A stretch of 56,000 nucleotides of DNA from Puniceicoccaceae bacterium (lineage in GTDB: Bacteria; Verrucomicrobiota; Verrucomicrobiia; Opitutales; JAFGAQ01), in the NCBI GenBank assembly GCA_040224245.1, contig JBEGIR010000006.1, positions 1-56,000 of the forward strand, read 5' to 3'. Positions 35,323-45,355 of this stretch are shown piece by piece. The notes beneath the pieces are model-generated. The model searched no databases and had not been told where the DNA came from. It was given only the letters and a program-made list of their open reading frames with translations. The first letter of the stretch is position 1, and the number at the start of each line of letters is the position of its first letter. Made by a program: the position numbers and the translations under genes.

Positions 35323-38300
35323 TCAGCGGTAATCCAACCGGATGTTTGTTTCGAAGGCCTCTACGGTTTCGGTTCGGGGTGCATCCGGGTCGAGAATTTT
35401 CACGGTGTACACTCCCGATTCCACCTCTATCGGTCCATCACCCACCTTGCCGACTGCAACCTTTGCTCCATGCACATCGTAAATTTCAAACTCTGGCAGC
35501 TCCACGGGAGTCATGGCCTCCTGAAGTGCCTTTCCGAGCGCGGTGGCATCTTGCGCATCGTAATATTTGCCTCCCGTTGCCTTCACCCAGTTCCCATAAT
35601 TCTGCTTCACCGCCTCATCCCCGAGGGTAAATCCAACGATGTTTACGGTGACATCGAGTCCGGCCTCCGCAAGCTTGGCGATCTCCCCTGCGGGATCACC
35701 ATGACAAGTTTCCTCACCGTCTGTGAGCACCACGACACGCTTGAGTCCGGGTAATTCCCCCAAATCCTCAGCAGCCTTGCCCAAGGCTTCGCCAAGTGAA
35801 GTATTGCCGAGCGAACTGGAACGCACAAACATCAGTTTCTGCTTGGTTGCCGCACGATCCAGTGGAGTCACAGGAATCATCAGCTCGCTCTCACAGTCCG
35901 TTCCGCCTCGATGGCCAAAGACGCGGAGTCCAAAATGGATCCCATCCGGCAGATAGTGTTGAGTCAGATTTTCGATGACCGTCTTCGCTGCATTCACCTT
36001 CATCTGTCCATCCGGAAGATTTTCACGCATGCTCGCCGATGCATCAATGATCAGCAGCACTCCATCCTTCTGTGGGTCGCGGATGGAATCTGGATCACGC
36101 GCATCCTCAATCCGAATGGTCGAAGGTTTCAACTCCGGTGCCGTCAACTGGATGCGGTAAGGTGCTGGTCTGCGCAGATATGCCTGTACTTTTTCAAAGG
36201 CACTGTCCAACTCATGCGTCGCCCGGGTATTGTGGTAAAACCCACCTGCAACCGATGCCCAGTCCTGCATGTCATCCTGTTCAATCCGGTAACCCGATGT
36301 TTGATCCGAGGTTTGAAAGGTAAAAACTGCGGGTTTGACCTCTTCGAGCGCTCGCCAAAGCTCGTTATTCACATTGCGAGAAGATTCGCAGTCCGTGATC
36401 ACAATCGCAGCCTTCGTACCAATCTGATCTTTCATGGCCTTGGTGGCCTCGAGCAAGTTGAGGTGCGCATAGCTGGAACTCGGTGGATCATAGTTGCGAA
36501 TGAGCATCTGCAGTTCGTAGCGATCACTCACCCAACCGTCGGTGAGAAACCTGGCGGGATCGTCAAAGGGCAGCAGCTGCACTTGTTCCGTTTCCGGGTC
36601 GATCTCATCGGCGAACTTGAGAACTGCGTTTTCGATGCTGTGCACAAACCGACCCATGCTGCCGCTCACATCCCAGAGGTAGACAATCGAACGCTTGGGT
36701 TCAAAGACATGCACACGATAGCGAATGCCTGGATCGGCGAGGAAGGTAAACTCCTTGCGATGCGCACCAATCGTGCGCTCAGCCACCTCAACCGCATTGC
36801 CCTGCGCATCCTGAACCTCAACTGCTATCTTGAGAAAGGGACGTGACTCCACGGTGAACTGGAGCTGTTTTTTCACCTTCACCGGGTCGATTTCATACCA
36901 ATCTTCCCAGCCACGGTTGATCCATGCAACACTGTCCACCCAGATATCGGGGGACAGTGCGTAAGGGGATTCCCTGCTGGATTTGATGCGCTCCAAGTTA
37001 ACTGCTGTGGACTGGCCTTGCTGTTTTTCACGGTACTCCCGCCATGCAAAATCCGTGGGTCCCTGCCACTCACCTAGAATACTGCGATATTCCTCGCTCA
37101 CTGGTTTTTCAATGAGTTCAAGCTGGTGTGGCTCATTGGTGTAGCGTGCTCCATCCGCTTTTTCCCAGGAAATTTTTGCAAATCGCACCCATGGCGATCC
37201 ATCCAGCGGGATGCGCAGCCGAAGCGAATCCGCTTGGTCGGCCTCACTCAGATCAAAGGTGCCCACCGTCGTCCATGGACCAACTGGTGAAGCCTCACTG
37301 ACTTCCAGGGTGACTGACTGCGGATTGCCATAAGTCCCCGAACTGGCTTGCTTGTTTTCCCAAACCAGAGCGTCAATGCGAGCCGCACGATTGTGCTGAA
37401 ATCCGAAAACCCATTCCCGTTCGGCCGAGCGGATGCGATGTCCTCCGACCGACGGATCGAGCAAGTTGATCGACTCCCATTCGGGTAGCGTTGCCTTTGG
37501 ATCGGCAATCATGCGCCACTCTCCGACATGGGGCGTCTCCCCCGATTTTCCGGAATGCGTGCTATGCAAGCGCAAGCGCGAATATCGCGCCTTGACGGGT
37601 TGATCGAACAAAAACGCCTGCTCTCCAGTCTGCGGGGCCAGGGTGCCCCGGAAAACCTCTGTAAAGGTCGTCCCATCCATTGACGTCTCGATGGAGAAAT
37701 CCTTCGCCGATTGCCAGAGGTCCCCTCTGCCATGCAAGTCAATCGAAGTTCCAACCAGCTCGACCTGCCCATTTCCCGCCATTTCGATGACAGCAACCTC
37801 TCCCCAGAAACTGCGGTTGGCCAGCACACCATCGGTCAGGTATTTCAGATAGGATTCGGAAGGGAGTGTTGTGCCAAGGTAGAGAGATTCCGGTTCGAGC
37901 ACAGATCGCGCCCCCAGATCCAGCGCATTGAGATTCATTCCGCCAGCGAGACGGTCCAGGAGCATTTGACGTTCTGGAAGAATTCCCGTAGCCAGGGTTT
38001 CGGTCGACGGTTGAATCACCGACGAGGTCGACATGTAGCGGCCCGCAGCGGAGAACCCAAGTTGCACTTCGGTGCGCTCGCTTCCGGGAAGATCCGGTTC
38101 CAGAACCCAGGGAACTTCGATCAACCGGGATTCCCCTGGACTCAGATTCAATGGCTCTGGGTGAGAAGCATCCGAGGTGATGCGATAGTTCGAACTGACG
38201 GCATGCACATGGAGTTCGAGGGGTTCCGGGCCTTCATTGCTGACAGAAACACGCTGCCGAACCTCCTGAAAGTGATCCGAAAACGCAGCTGCCAGAAGTT

Positions 38301-41300
38301 CGGGAGTTTCATTTTGCAAACGCAATCCATCGATTCTTGCTTTTTCCAAGCCTTCCGGAACGGGATCAGCCTCCACCATGAGTTCATAGAACCCGGTAGA
38401 CGGCACGCGCGCATCCAGGCGAACCGCATAACTCCCGGGCAACAAAAAGATCCGTTGTTCGAGCGTCACTTCTCCATCCTTTTGCACGACGGACTGCACC
38501 GGGATTCCGTTGCCCGAAACCTGCAAACTCAACTTGCCGTCCTCGGGAGCGTGAAGGGAAAACTGATAGTGCATTGCCTGTTGCACAACGACTCGGAAAT
38601 GATCGCGATCATGATTGCTCAGCAATCGGCCAGAGTAGCGAACGCCGGGCAGCATCCATTGCGCCTGGGATTCCGAATCGTTGGGTTCCCATTCGTAATG
38701 CTCTGATGGAATCGGAACCTGTTGCACATTCACAGCATAGTCTCCATCCACACGTTCGATCATGAAATAGTTCAACCCCAACGGAAGGCGCAAATCCACA
38801 AGACTGGCCGCTTCGCCATCCGAACCCCACGCCGACGCAAGCGTGCCTCGACGCTTGTCCACATACGAGAACTTGAGGTCTCCAGCACCCGCAAGCGTGA
38901 CATGATACACTGAATTGCGGTCTGTGACCCGAATCGCAAAGGCATCGCCGTACCTGCCTTCAAGCCGACCGAGCAGTTCGGGTTGCTGATCATCAAATGT
39001 TTCAACCACCACGAGGTTGCCAGACTCCAACACATCATTGGGTTCACGCTCCCATCGCTCAGGCAATCGATCCCGCTCCTGAATCAACAAGCGGTAGTGA
39101 ATGGGTTCACTGTGTCGGCTTTCGAGCACGAGAAACAGATCCCCTGCATTGGGACTGAAATCTCCCAGCACCAGTTCACCTGCGCCGTCCTTGGCGTAGA
39201 GACGATTGCGATCTGCGTCATACACACTGACGGACACCTGCAACTCGGGTTGGTCGGTAACAACCAGGATGTCGTATCGAGATCCCTCCTGTTCGGGAAG
39301 CAGCTCCCAGATGACAGTATCGGCTTCATCCCGGTTGCCCAGCATCCCATGTACGACTGTGCCGGACCTCACCCGTAGCTCACGCTCGTTCCTTGCATTG
39401 GGTTCCATTTCCCAAAGCTGTGCTTTCCTGACCTCCCGCATGTGAAGGAGATACGGTGCAGCAGGTTGACTGGAATAGTTGCGAACCGAAACGGTGTAAG
39501 TTCCAGGTTCAAGGCGAAGGTTGCGCAATGCACTCTGGTATGGATCCTCCACCCACAAGCTCACTATCTGCCTTCGATCCGCATCGTGAATGGCCACATA
39601 GGCTCCACCAAAATTGTCATCGGGTGCGGCAAATGCGGCAAGCAGATCCATCCGTACGGACGGTTCCGCCATCGAATCAGGGATGGTGAGCTGCCAGTAG
39701 TCATGACCTTCCGATTCGATCACGCCGGAAACGGTCTGGTTCAGTTGCAACGCACTGGCGGTTTCCCATTTGTCGTTGGGTTCGGATTCTTCTGAAGCCA
39801 CAGCACCAAAATCCGCTTCGAACGTTGCATATTCTGCTTTCTCGGGGATCGGAAATGCTTCGGTTCGCAACTGTGCCAACACCTCGGCCGCCTGCTGCGT
39901 AGCCGGATCGTGATAGGGAGCGGGTGGCAGCTCGACCACACGTGGAGTCACACGGACCTCAGGGGGTGGAGGGGGAGCCATCTCCGTTTCGTTGGAAACT
40001 GGTGAAGATACTGGTGCGCTCTCTGGCACAGTGGAAGCATCGGACTGCGTTGCAGATGGAAGGGAAGGCTCAGCACTCGTCGACTCCGTGTTCAATGGCT
40101 GCATTTGCGCAGCTGTTTCCGGAGCATCGCCCACGGACTCCTCGAGCACTTCGAGTGTCAGCGTTTCCAGATCCACCGCAAACTCGCGGTAGATTCCGAT
40201 CCCGGAATACGCAAGCGTCAGCTTGGATGCGGATTTGAGTGAATCCCGGGGGAAGAGCAACAGCATGGACCGGGGAAACCCAATGTCGAGAAACAGGTTC
40301 TCGGGAGGTGCGTAGGCATTATTCTCTGGTTGCGAAGCCCCATTGAACTCGGTGCCCTCTACATCAAACCAAAACCGGCCAGCCGGGCTGAGCATGCCTG
40401 CCTCTGCACCTGTATTCTCAAACTGGACCCAAAGCGGAAGCCAGGCATCAGTGTCGACGCCCCAAGGTGAGGCGTCTTGCAGCAGCGCCAAATCCACCGT
40501 GAGTTCATTGGTTCCCTTGGGGTCACGAATTTGCAGAACACCATCAGGAGCAGAAAGCAAGGGACTGGACTCCTTGAGAGAAAACCGCAGTCCTTTCCGG
40601 GGTTTCGCATCCTTGGAAATGCCCATCTTTCCAAACAGGCAATGCAGTTCCAGATGTCCCACATTTTCCGGAATCTCAAACACGAGGCGACTGCGCGTCC
40701 ATCGACGTGAGATGAAGGCAGGATGAGTGTCAACGCCGAGACTCCACTCCGGAATCAGGGGATAGGCATACCCTCCCTCCGCGATCAGGGTGATCAGGTT
40801 AGTCGAGAGCAAATACTCGAAGAAAAAATCATTGGGTGCCATCGCATCAGCTGCAGCACCCTCTGTCAGATAATAGGCCGGTACGCTCCGGGTCCAACGG
40901 GATTGCCCCCACAGATCCACCGCATAATGCTGCATACCCGGTCGTGGCTGCACACCGGGCAACGACACGGGTCCGTGTTCTCCCACCGCAAGCGCCACAG
41001 CCGAGTTTTCCTGCACCACTGAGCCTGACGGCAACAGCGAATCTGGCAGGGTACCCTGCAATGGGATTACCAACGGTGCAAAATTCTCATCGTAGATGTG
41101 CAACTCCAGCGCATCATTGCCTTCTTCCAGTATTTCAAAAGCAAGCCTTCCGGACACTCTCGTACCCGAATTTGCTAATTGAAGATTGGATAGAAAATGC
41201 CCATCCGTGCCAAATACACTTGGGTTCAGTCGATAGATTCGACCCGTTCCAGAAACGAGGAACATGCGGTCCTGAAGTTTCAGAATGTTAATCGTTTCAT

Positions 41301-41535
41301 CAACCTCATAGTCGAACACCAGGAAAGGATCCATTTCATTGGTAAATCTAAAATCGAGCACGAGCCATTGATGCTCTGCTTTGGCCGCAATACCTGCATA
41401 CTCTTCAAGCTGCTGCGTGGAAAGCAATTCCACCTTGTAGCCTCGGTTTTGGGAGGATTGGGCTGCGACCGAGAGATTGGAAAACAGCGACAATACAAGG
41501 CAGAGATAGTGCAGGCGAAAGGTTAACGTTTTCAT
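35323..41535 (-). CDS. Giant secreted protein with PPC-like repeats and two VWA domains
   Basis: A 2070-residue exported protein. Residues 1-25 are a signal peptide ending SVAA. About 30-460 are beta-rich without a known match. About 470-570 are Ser/Pro/Glu-rich linker with a run of five prolines. Four PPC-like units of about 120 residues start with E-P-N at 585, 711, 831 and 950. About 1170-1560 resemble two discoidin-type jelly rolls. The first VWA domain starts near 1615, with MIDAS residues from Asp1622 in WDVSGSMG. The second starts near 1825, with Asp1831 in IDASASM and V-V-V-L-T-D-G-E-E downstream. It is probably a surface or periplasmic adhesin or assembly factor. No sorting signal is seen at the C-terminus. 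Confidence 0.88.
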   Translation of the reverse strand: MKTLTFRLHYLCLVLSLFSNLSVAAQSSQNRGYKVELLSTQQLEEYAGIAAKAEHQWLVLDFRFTNEMDPFLVFDYEVDETINILKLQDRMFLVSGTGRIYRLNPSVFGTDGHFLSNLQLANSGTRVSGRLAFEILEEGNDALELHIYDENFAPLVIPLQGTLPDSLLPSGSVVQENSAVALAVGEHGPVSLPGVQPRPGMQHYAVDLWGQSRWTRSVPAYYLTEGAAADAMAPNDFFFEYLLSTNLITLIAEGGYAYPLIPEWSLGVDTHPAFISRRWTRSRLVFEIPENVGHLELHCLFGKMGISKDAKPRKGLRFSLKESSPLLSAPDGVLQIRDPKGTNELTVDLALLQDASPWGVDTDAWLPLWVQFENTGAEAGMLSPAGRFWFDVEGTEFNGASQPENNAYAPPENLFLDIGFPRSMLLLFPRDSLKSASKLTLAYSGIGIYREFAVDLETLTLEVLEESVGDAPETAAQMQPLNTESTSAEPSLPSATQSDASTVPESAPVSSPVSNETEMAPPPPPEVRVTPRVVELPPAPYHDPATQQAAEVLAQLRTEAFPIPEKAEYATFEADFGAVASEESEPNDKWETASALQLNQTVSGVIESEGHDYWQLTIPDSMAEPSVRMDLLAAFAAPDDNFGGAYVAIHDADRRQIVSLWVEDPYQSALRNLRLEPGTYTVSVRNYSSQPAAPYLLHMREVRKAQLWEMEPNARNERELRVRSGTVVHGMLGNRDEADTVIWELLPEQEGSRYDILVVTDQPELQVSVSVYDADRNRLYAKDGAGELVLGDFSPNAGDLFLVLESRHSEPIHYRLLIQERDRLPERWEREPNDVLESGNLVVVETFDDQQPELLGRLEGRYGDAFAIRVTDRNSVYHVTLAGAGDLKFSYVDKRRGTLASAWGSDGEAASLVDLRLPLGLNYFMIERVDGDYAVNVQQVPIPSEHYEWEPNDSESQAQWMLPGVRYSGRLLSNHDRDHFRVVVQQAMHYQFSLHAPEDGKLSLQVSGNGIPVQSVVQKDGEVTLEQRIFLLPGSYAVRLDARVPSTGFYELMVEADPVPEGLEKARIDGLRLQNETPELLAAAFSDHFQEVRQRVSVSNEGPEPLELHVHAVSSNYRITSDASHPEPLNLSPGESRLIEVPWVLEPDLPGSERTEVQLGFSAAGRYMSTSSVIQPSTETLATGILPERQMLLDRLAGGMNLNALDLGARSVLEPESLYLGTTLPSESYLKYLTDGVLANRSFWGEVAVIEMAGNGQVELVGTSIDLHGRGDLWQSAKDFSIETSMDGTTFTEVFRGTLAPQTGEQAFLFDQPVKARYSRLRLHSTHSGKSGETPHVGEWRMIADPKATLPEWESINLLDPSVGGHRIRSAEREWVFGFQHNRAARIDALVWENKQASSGTYGNPQSVTLEVSEASPVGPWTTVGTFDLSEADQADSLRLRIPLDGSPWVRFAKISWEKADGARYTNEPHQLELIEKPVSEEYRSILGEWQGPTDFAWREYREKQQGQSTAVNLERIKSSRESPYALSPDIWVDSVAWINRGWEDWYEIDPVKVKKQLQFTVESRPFLKIAVEVQDAQGNAVEVAERTIGAHRKEFTFLADPGIRYRVHVFEPKRSIVYLWDVSGSMGRFVHSIENAVLKFADEIDPETEQVQLLPFDDPARFLTDGWVSDRYELQMLIRNYDPPSSSYAHLNLLEATKAMKDQIGTKAAIVITDCESSRNVNNELWRALEEVKPAVFTFQTSDQTSGYRIEQDDMQDWASVAGGFYHNTRATHELDSAFEKVQAYLRRPAPYRIQLTAPELKPSTIRIEDARDPDSIRDPQKDGVLLIIDASASMRENLPDGQMKVNAAKTVIENLTQHYLPDGIHFGLRVFGHRGGTDCESELMIPVTPLDRAATKQKLMFVRSSSLGNTSLGEALGKAAEDLGELPGLKRVVVLTDGEETCHGDPAGEIAKLAEAGLDVTVNIVGFTLGDEAVKQNYGNWVKATGGKYYDAQDATALGKALQEAMTPVELPEFEIYDVHGAKVAVGKVGDGPIEVESGVYTVKILDPDAPRTETVEAFETNIRLDYR

Positions 41536-41681
41536 ATAATTCGAGAGATTTGTGATCTGAAACGGACGAACTCACGCAGGCAGGAGATTCGATCAGCATT
41601 CATGCCAGATGCAGTCTCAACCCATTCGAAGAACGAAGCCATTTTCTGAGTTCCAAGAGAACGGTCGATGGGTAGCTTCCC

Positions 41682-44099
41682 CTAGGTCAATAAACAACCC
41701 CCAGCAACTCCCAATCCAGCCAGGTCGGCAAGCCCCGCTGCTTTGGCTGCACTTATAGCTGCGGCACCCGTGAGTCCTTCACTTCCAACTCCAATAGCGA
41801 GACTAAGAAAGATGGCAGCTTGCGTAAATATCGCACATATCGTGCAGCCAACTCCACTTTTCCCAGCAGCTTCTGCCGCAAGTAAGCACTTACCAAGGGA
41901 AAAGACATTAATCAAAGTTCCTCCGACAAACTTGATCAAGAGGAGGTATTGCATGAATTCACTCCCTCCGAGTCCCACAGGGCCGTAGGCCATGCCAAGA
42001 GTTTCACCGGAATCGGGGTCGACCCGCCACCAAGAAGCAACCTCATCAGTTTGAATCGGATTCAGCACGAGTGAATAGCCTGCATCGAGGTGTTCTTTTA
42101 AGGCTTGTCGAGTCTCAGCACTAAGAGATTCTGCAACTTGCTCTAATTGATCCACAGAGGATACATACTCCCAATCCGACCCTTGTTCCATGGCCTTTCT
42201 GAACGAGCTTATGGCTCCAAATTGCTCACTGCTTTCTTCTTTTGCCAATTGCCGCATCAATGCATACTCAAGACAGGTATCAAACACGCCTGCTTCAAGC
42301 TGTCTTGCAACATGATCATCAACATCGGGCAACATCTCGACGCGATTGGTGATCACGTCAAAACCAGCATATTTCGCAACACTCTCAGGCTGTTCACGAA
42401 AATCCGTTACAAATGAAATCACATTCGCGTGAGACAGCATACCACCGACTCTGACCAGATTTTGGCTACGTTGTGCCAAATACGCATAAAGGGTCGCACT
42501 GAACTCAGGAACTTTTTCAGCAATTTTCTGCAGGATTTCAGGAGAGAACTCCTCAGGATTGCGTTGATACGTGGCAACGGCATATTCCATCGGCAACTTG
42601 AGCTGCATCATCGAATCCAGCTGTTTATACAACACGTATTCACCGGAAACCGTTCCGCTTTGAACAAGGAATTCTGCGCTACGGGTAAGGGCATACGCAA
42701 GTTGCTTGGAAATCGCACTGGATGGGTCTTCGGTTGGTTTGAGTTCTGGGTTATCGAACAATGCGCGCCGTTCAACCGTCACTGCTTTCCCGGGAGCAGA
42801 AATCTCAATCTCATACCACAAGGAACGTATTATGGACGGGTCGGATGCTGTAGCTGCTCCCCCAAAACTTAACTGACCCAGCAAACTTGTAGCATCATTC
42901 AGCTTCTTTCCTGTGGGCGATTGATTGCCATCTTCGGGATCAAATGTTTCTCCAGTGCGATCAAATCCATTGAGATAAATCGTTTCATCGTTGCCTGCAA
43001 TTTTAAGGGACGGTATCCATCCTTCTGGAGATTCGATCACTGATTTTAGTAGATCCGTCCCTGCCTCTACGGATTCCGGCATTTGCATCAAAGCACTCAT
43101 ATCCTCTCCGTCAGTCGGATTGAATCTAAAATCAATTTTCCGATTCGTCACTTGATATACGGGCAGAGTATGGTCAAGCACCGAAACGGTTTTCAACACT
43201 GCTTCCTTTGATTGCTCTAAAGCCACGCGAAACGTTACCTGGTGAATCCACTCCTGCGGAAGATCTGCAGCCGATTTGCATAGGTTTGGATTTTCGGCAA
43301 GCAATGCCTGTGGCAAGGTATCCCCAAACACGACGCAAACATCCTTTTCAGTTTGTCCATCAGTGTATTGCACCCAAAAATGGACAGCCGTTGAGTCATC
43401 CATCAATGACGGAGCAACAGCATTCATTTCGTTTCCAATGATAGTTTTCAACTGATCAGCACTCTCGTCGGCGAGCTGGTTTAACTCGTCGTAATAAACT
43501 GACATGGCCTCAACTTGAGTGGCAAATTCCTCAAAAGCTTGTTGCTCCTTTGCACCTGCCTCCATCACCCGTTTTAAATTTGCTTCTGCATCAAACAACG
43601 GAATATCGGGCTTTGCACTGCGCAATTCTGCTGTAAGTGCTTCTTTCAAAAGGCTTTGCGTCTCCCCGTCAATGGCATCCTGATATGCAAGATTTGCTTG
43701 ATAACCTTTGTAACGCAGCACGTACATCAACAGTAGCGCTCGATCCAAGCTGTTGCCTGCTTTGGAGATAAGGGTGCCTTCCGCCCCTTTGAGCAAGCCA
43801 GAATAGGGTTCCCAGTCGGTTAATGCCTGGATGGATAAGGCAATTTCAACAGGATTGTCCGGCAGGGACGAAGCATAGGCCTCAACATCGAATATTGTCG
43901 TATCCATGCCATCTAACGTCGACTGAACTGCTTCAAACATGGACCGGACCTTTTGCAAATCCAGATTTAGACGGGTGTTGGGTTGAGACTGGGCATTCAA
44001 AACGCCCCAATTCCCCCACATGACTGGAAGAAGGAACAAGCTAAAGAAAGCCGAAAATCTTCTGATAACGCGATTATTGAACAGATTTTGTGAGAACAT
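41682..44099 (-). CDS. Large secreted protein of unknown function with glycine/alanine-rich hydrophobic tail
   Basis: An 805-residue exported protein (signal peptide about 1-37, ending VLNAQ). The segment GNSLDRALLLMYVLRYKGYQ resembles the core helix of transglutaminase-like domains, but the nucleophile cysteine expected there is absent. The middle is mixed alpha/beta with no match. The last 85 residues are strikingly hydrophobic and rich in Gly and Ala, with four Cys (for example GVGCTICAIFTQAAIFLSLA, and an end GLGVAGGCLLT). This could be a membrane-inserting tail. The gene looks richer in A/T than its neighbours by eye. It lies 146 bp upstream of the giant VWA gene on the same strand, so the two may act together. 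Confidence 0.8.
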   Translation of the reverse strand: MFSQNLFNNRVIRRFSAFFSLFLLPVMWGNWGVLNAQSQPNTRLNLDLQKVRSMFEAVQSTLDGMDTTIFDVEAYASSLPDNPVEIALSIQALTDWEPYSGLLKGAEGTLISKAGNSLDRALLLMYVLRYKGYQANLAYQDAIDGETQSLLKEALTAELRSAKPDIPLFDAEANLKRVMEAGAKEQQAFEEFATQVEAMSVYYDELNQLADESADQLKTIIGNEMNAVAPSLMDDSTAVHFWVQYTDGQTEKDVCVVFGDTLPQALLAENPNLCKSAADLPQEWIHQVTFRVALEQSKEAVLKTVSVLDHTLPVYQVTNRKIDFRFNPTDGEDMSALMQMPESVEAGTDLLKSVIESPEGWIPSLKIAGNDETIYLNGFDRTGETFDPEDGNQSPTGKKLNDATSLLGQLSFGGAATASDPSIIRSLWYEIEISAPGKAVTVERRALFDNPELKPTEDPSSAISKQLAYALTRSAEFLVQSGTVSGEYVLYKQLDSMMQLKLPMEYAVATYQRNPEEFSPEILQKIAEKVPEFSATLYAYLAQRSQNLVRVGGMLSHANVISFVTDFREQPESVAKYAGFDVITNRVEMLPDVDDHVARQLEAGVFDTCLEYALMRQLAKEESSEQFGAISSFRKAMEQGSDWEYVSSVDQLEQVAESLSAETRQALKEHLDAGYSLVLNPIQTDEVASWWRVDPDSGETLGMAYGPVGLGGSEFMQYLLLIKFVGGTLINVFSLGKCLLAAEAAGKSGVGCTICAIFTQAAIFLSLAIGVGSEGLTGAAAISAAKAAGLADLAGLGVAGGCLLT

Positions 44100-44185
44100 G
44101 GGAGATAACTGTTGTTTTGATGGAATTTCTTACGACGCCATCTGGGCAGATTTATTCAAAATCTCCTGCTTTCACTCACTGTCAA

Positions 44186-44593
44186 ATGTCGGATTCAATT
44201 GAACCTATCTGGATTTCTTCCTTAAACTGGATCGCTGAGATCGATTCGCGCATTGCATCAGTGATGCAGCCTGTTTTCCGGCTCATTGGTTTTCCCACAA
44301 TCAAAATGCTGTTAATCCTCTTCCGTCGCTCAGGTGTGATGAAGACATTCCGATGTTCGAGGCAGAAATTTTTTCGTACACCACAGAAATACCCCGCCAT
44401 GGAATCTACACACCCAATCGACTGGCAGAGCTATCTGCCAAAACCCCAGGCTTCCAGTGCGATACGACACTACACCTTGCCTGAAGTATCACGAAGGCCG
44501 TTCAAGCTCGCAGCAAAGCGAGTTCGTCAGCTTGGCGAATGGGTTACGACCCAGCAACAACCGACACTGACCGGAAAGCACTACACCTGGTAG
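44186..44593 (+). CDS. Doubtful hypothetical protein
   Basis: A 135-residue open frame in the 537-bp gap between two minus-strand genes. It has one weakly hydrophobic segment and a basic, Gln-rich C-terminus (for example PFKLAAKRVRQLGEWVTTQQ). No family is recognised and no ribosome site precedes it. The composition is less odd than most shadow frames, so it is listed with low confidence; otherwise the 44100-44636 gap holds nothing I can name. Confidence 0.25.
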   Translation: MSDSIEPIWISSLNWIAEIDSRIASVMQPVFRLIGFPTIKMLLILFRRSGVMKTFRCSRQKFFRTPQKYPAMESTHPIDWQSYLPKPQASSAIRHYTLPEVSRRPFKLAAKRVRQLGEWVTTQQQPTLTGKHYTW

Positions 44594-44636
44594 AATCCAT
44601 CGACACTGCCTCCATGCAACCAGCCGTCCGGTTCTC

Positions 44637-45290
44637 TCAGGCACCATAGGCCGTGTAGATGCAGGCAAAGTGCGCCATGCTGCCTCCGAGCACAAACAAG
44701 TGCCAGACCGCATGGGTATAGGGAATGCGTTTCATGGCGTAAAGGATCGCACCCAGGCTGTAGATCACTCCTCCAACAATCAGCAGCACAAAGGATTGGG
44801 ACGGCAAGTCTTTCCAGAGCGGGTAAATCCCAATCACTGCCAACCAACCCATGATCAAGTAGGTCGCCAGCGAGAGTTTGGGATATTTGCCCATGCGCAG
44901 CACCTTGAGCAAAACGCCGATTACGGCAATTCCCCAAACCACCCCCAAAAAACTCCAACCCCAACCTCCCCGAACCACGCCAAGCATCAGCCCTGTGTAG
45001 CTGCCCGCAATCAGCACATAGATTGCACTGTGATCCAGCTTGCGGAAGAGCAAGCGGACGCGTTGCAAGCGCAGGCTGTGGTAGAGCGTGGATGCCAGAT
45101 AGGCAAAGATCAGGGAAGCTCCAAAAATACTGCCTGAGATCACTTGATACTCATTCGAATTGGCAACACCCCGAGTTACCAGCATGACCAATCCCACAAC
45201 CGACAACACTGCTCCGATGCCATGGCTGACGGCACTGAGCACATCTTCGTTAAGGGAATACGCCATCGGTTGTTTTTCACCGGAAGTCAT
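44637..45290 (-). CDS. Hemolysin III/PAQR-family membrane protein
   Basis: A 217-residue protein with seven hydrophobic segments. PAQR metal-site motifs are in place: S-A-V-S-H-G-I-G near the start, S-T-L-Y-H-S, L-D-H-S-A-I-Y-V-L-I-A-G-S-Y-T, and near the end H-A-V-W-H-L-F-V-L-G-G-S-M-A-H-F. The His and Asp residues form a zinc site in this superfamily, proposed to act as an amidase or ceramidase-like hydrolase. Bacterial members are often named hemolysin III or YqfA, but toxin activity should not be assumed. I start at the ATG at 45290; 45266 is also possible. Confidence 0.88.
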   Translation of the reverse strand: MTSGEKQPMAYSLNEDVLSAVSHGIGAVLSVVGLVMLVTRGVANSNEYQVISGSIFGASLIFAYLASTLYHSLRLQRVRLLFRKLDHSAIYVLIAGSYTGLMLGVVRGGWGWSFLGVVWGIAVIGVLLKVLRMGKYPKLSLATYLIMGWLAVIGIYPLWKDLPSQSFVLLIVGGVIYSLGAILYAMKRIPYTHAVWHLFVLGGSMAHFACIYTAYGA

Positions 45291-45355
45291 ATCCCATATA
45301 GCATAACCTTCCTGCCTCCGAAGGCAATGTTGAACGCACCTCTGCGAAACCAAGC

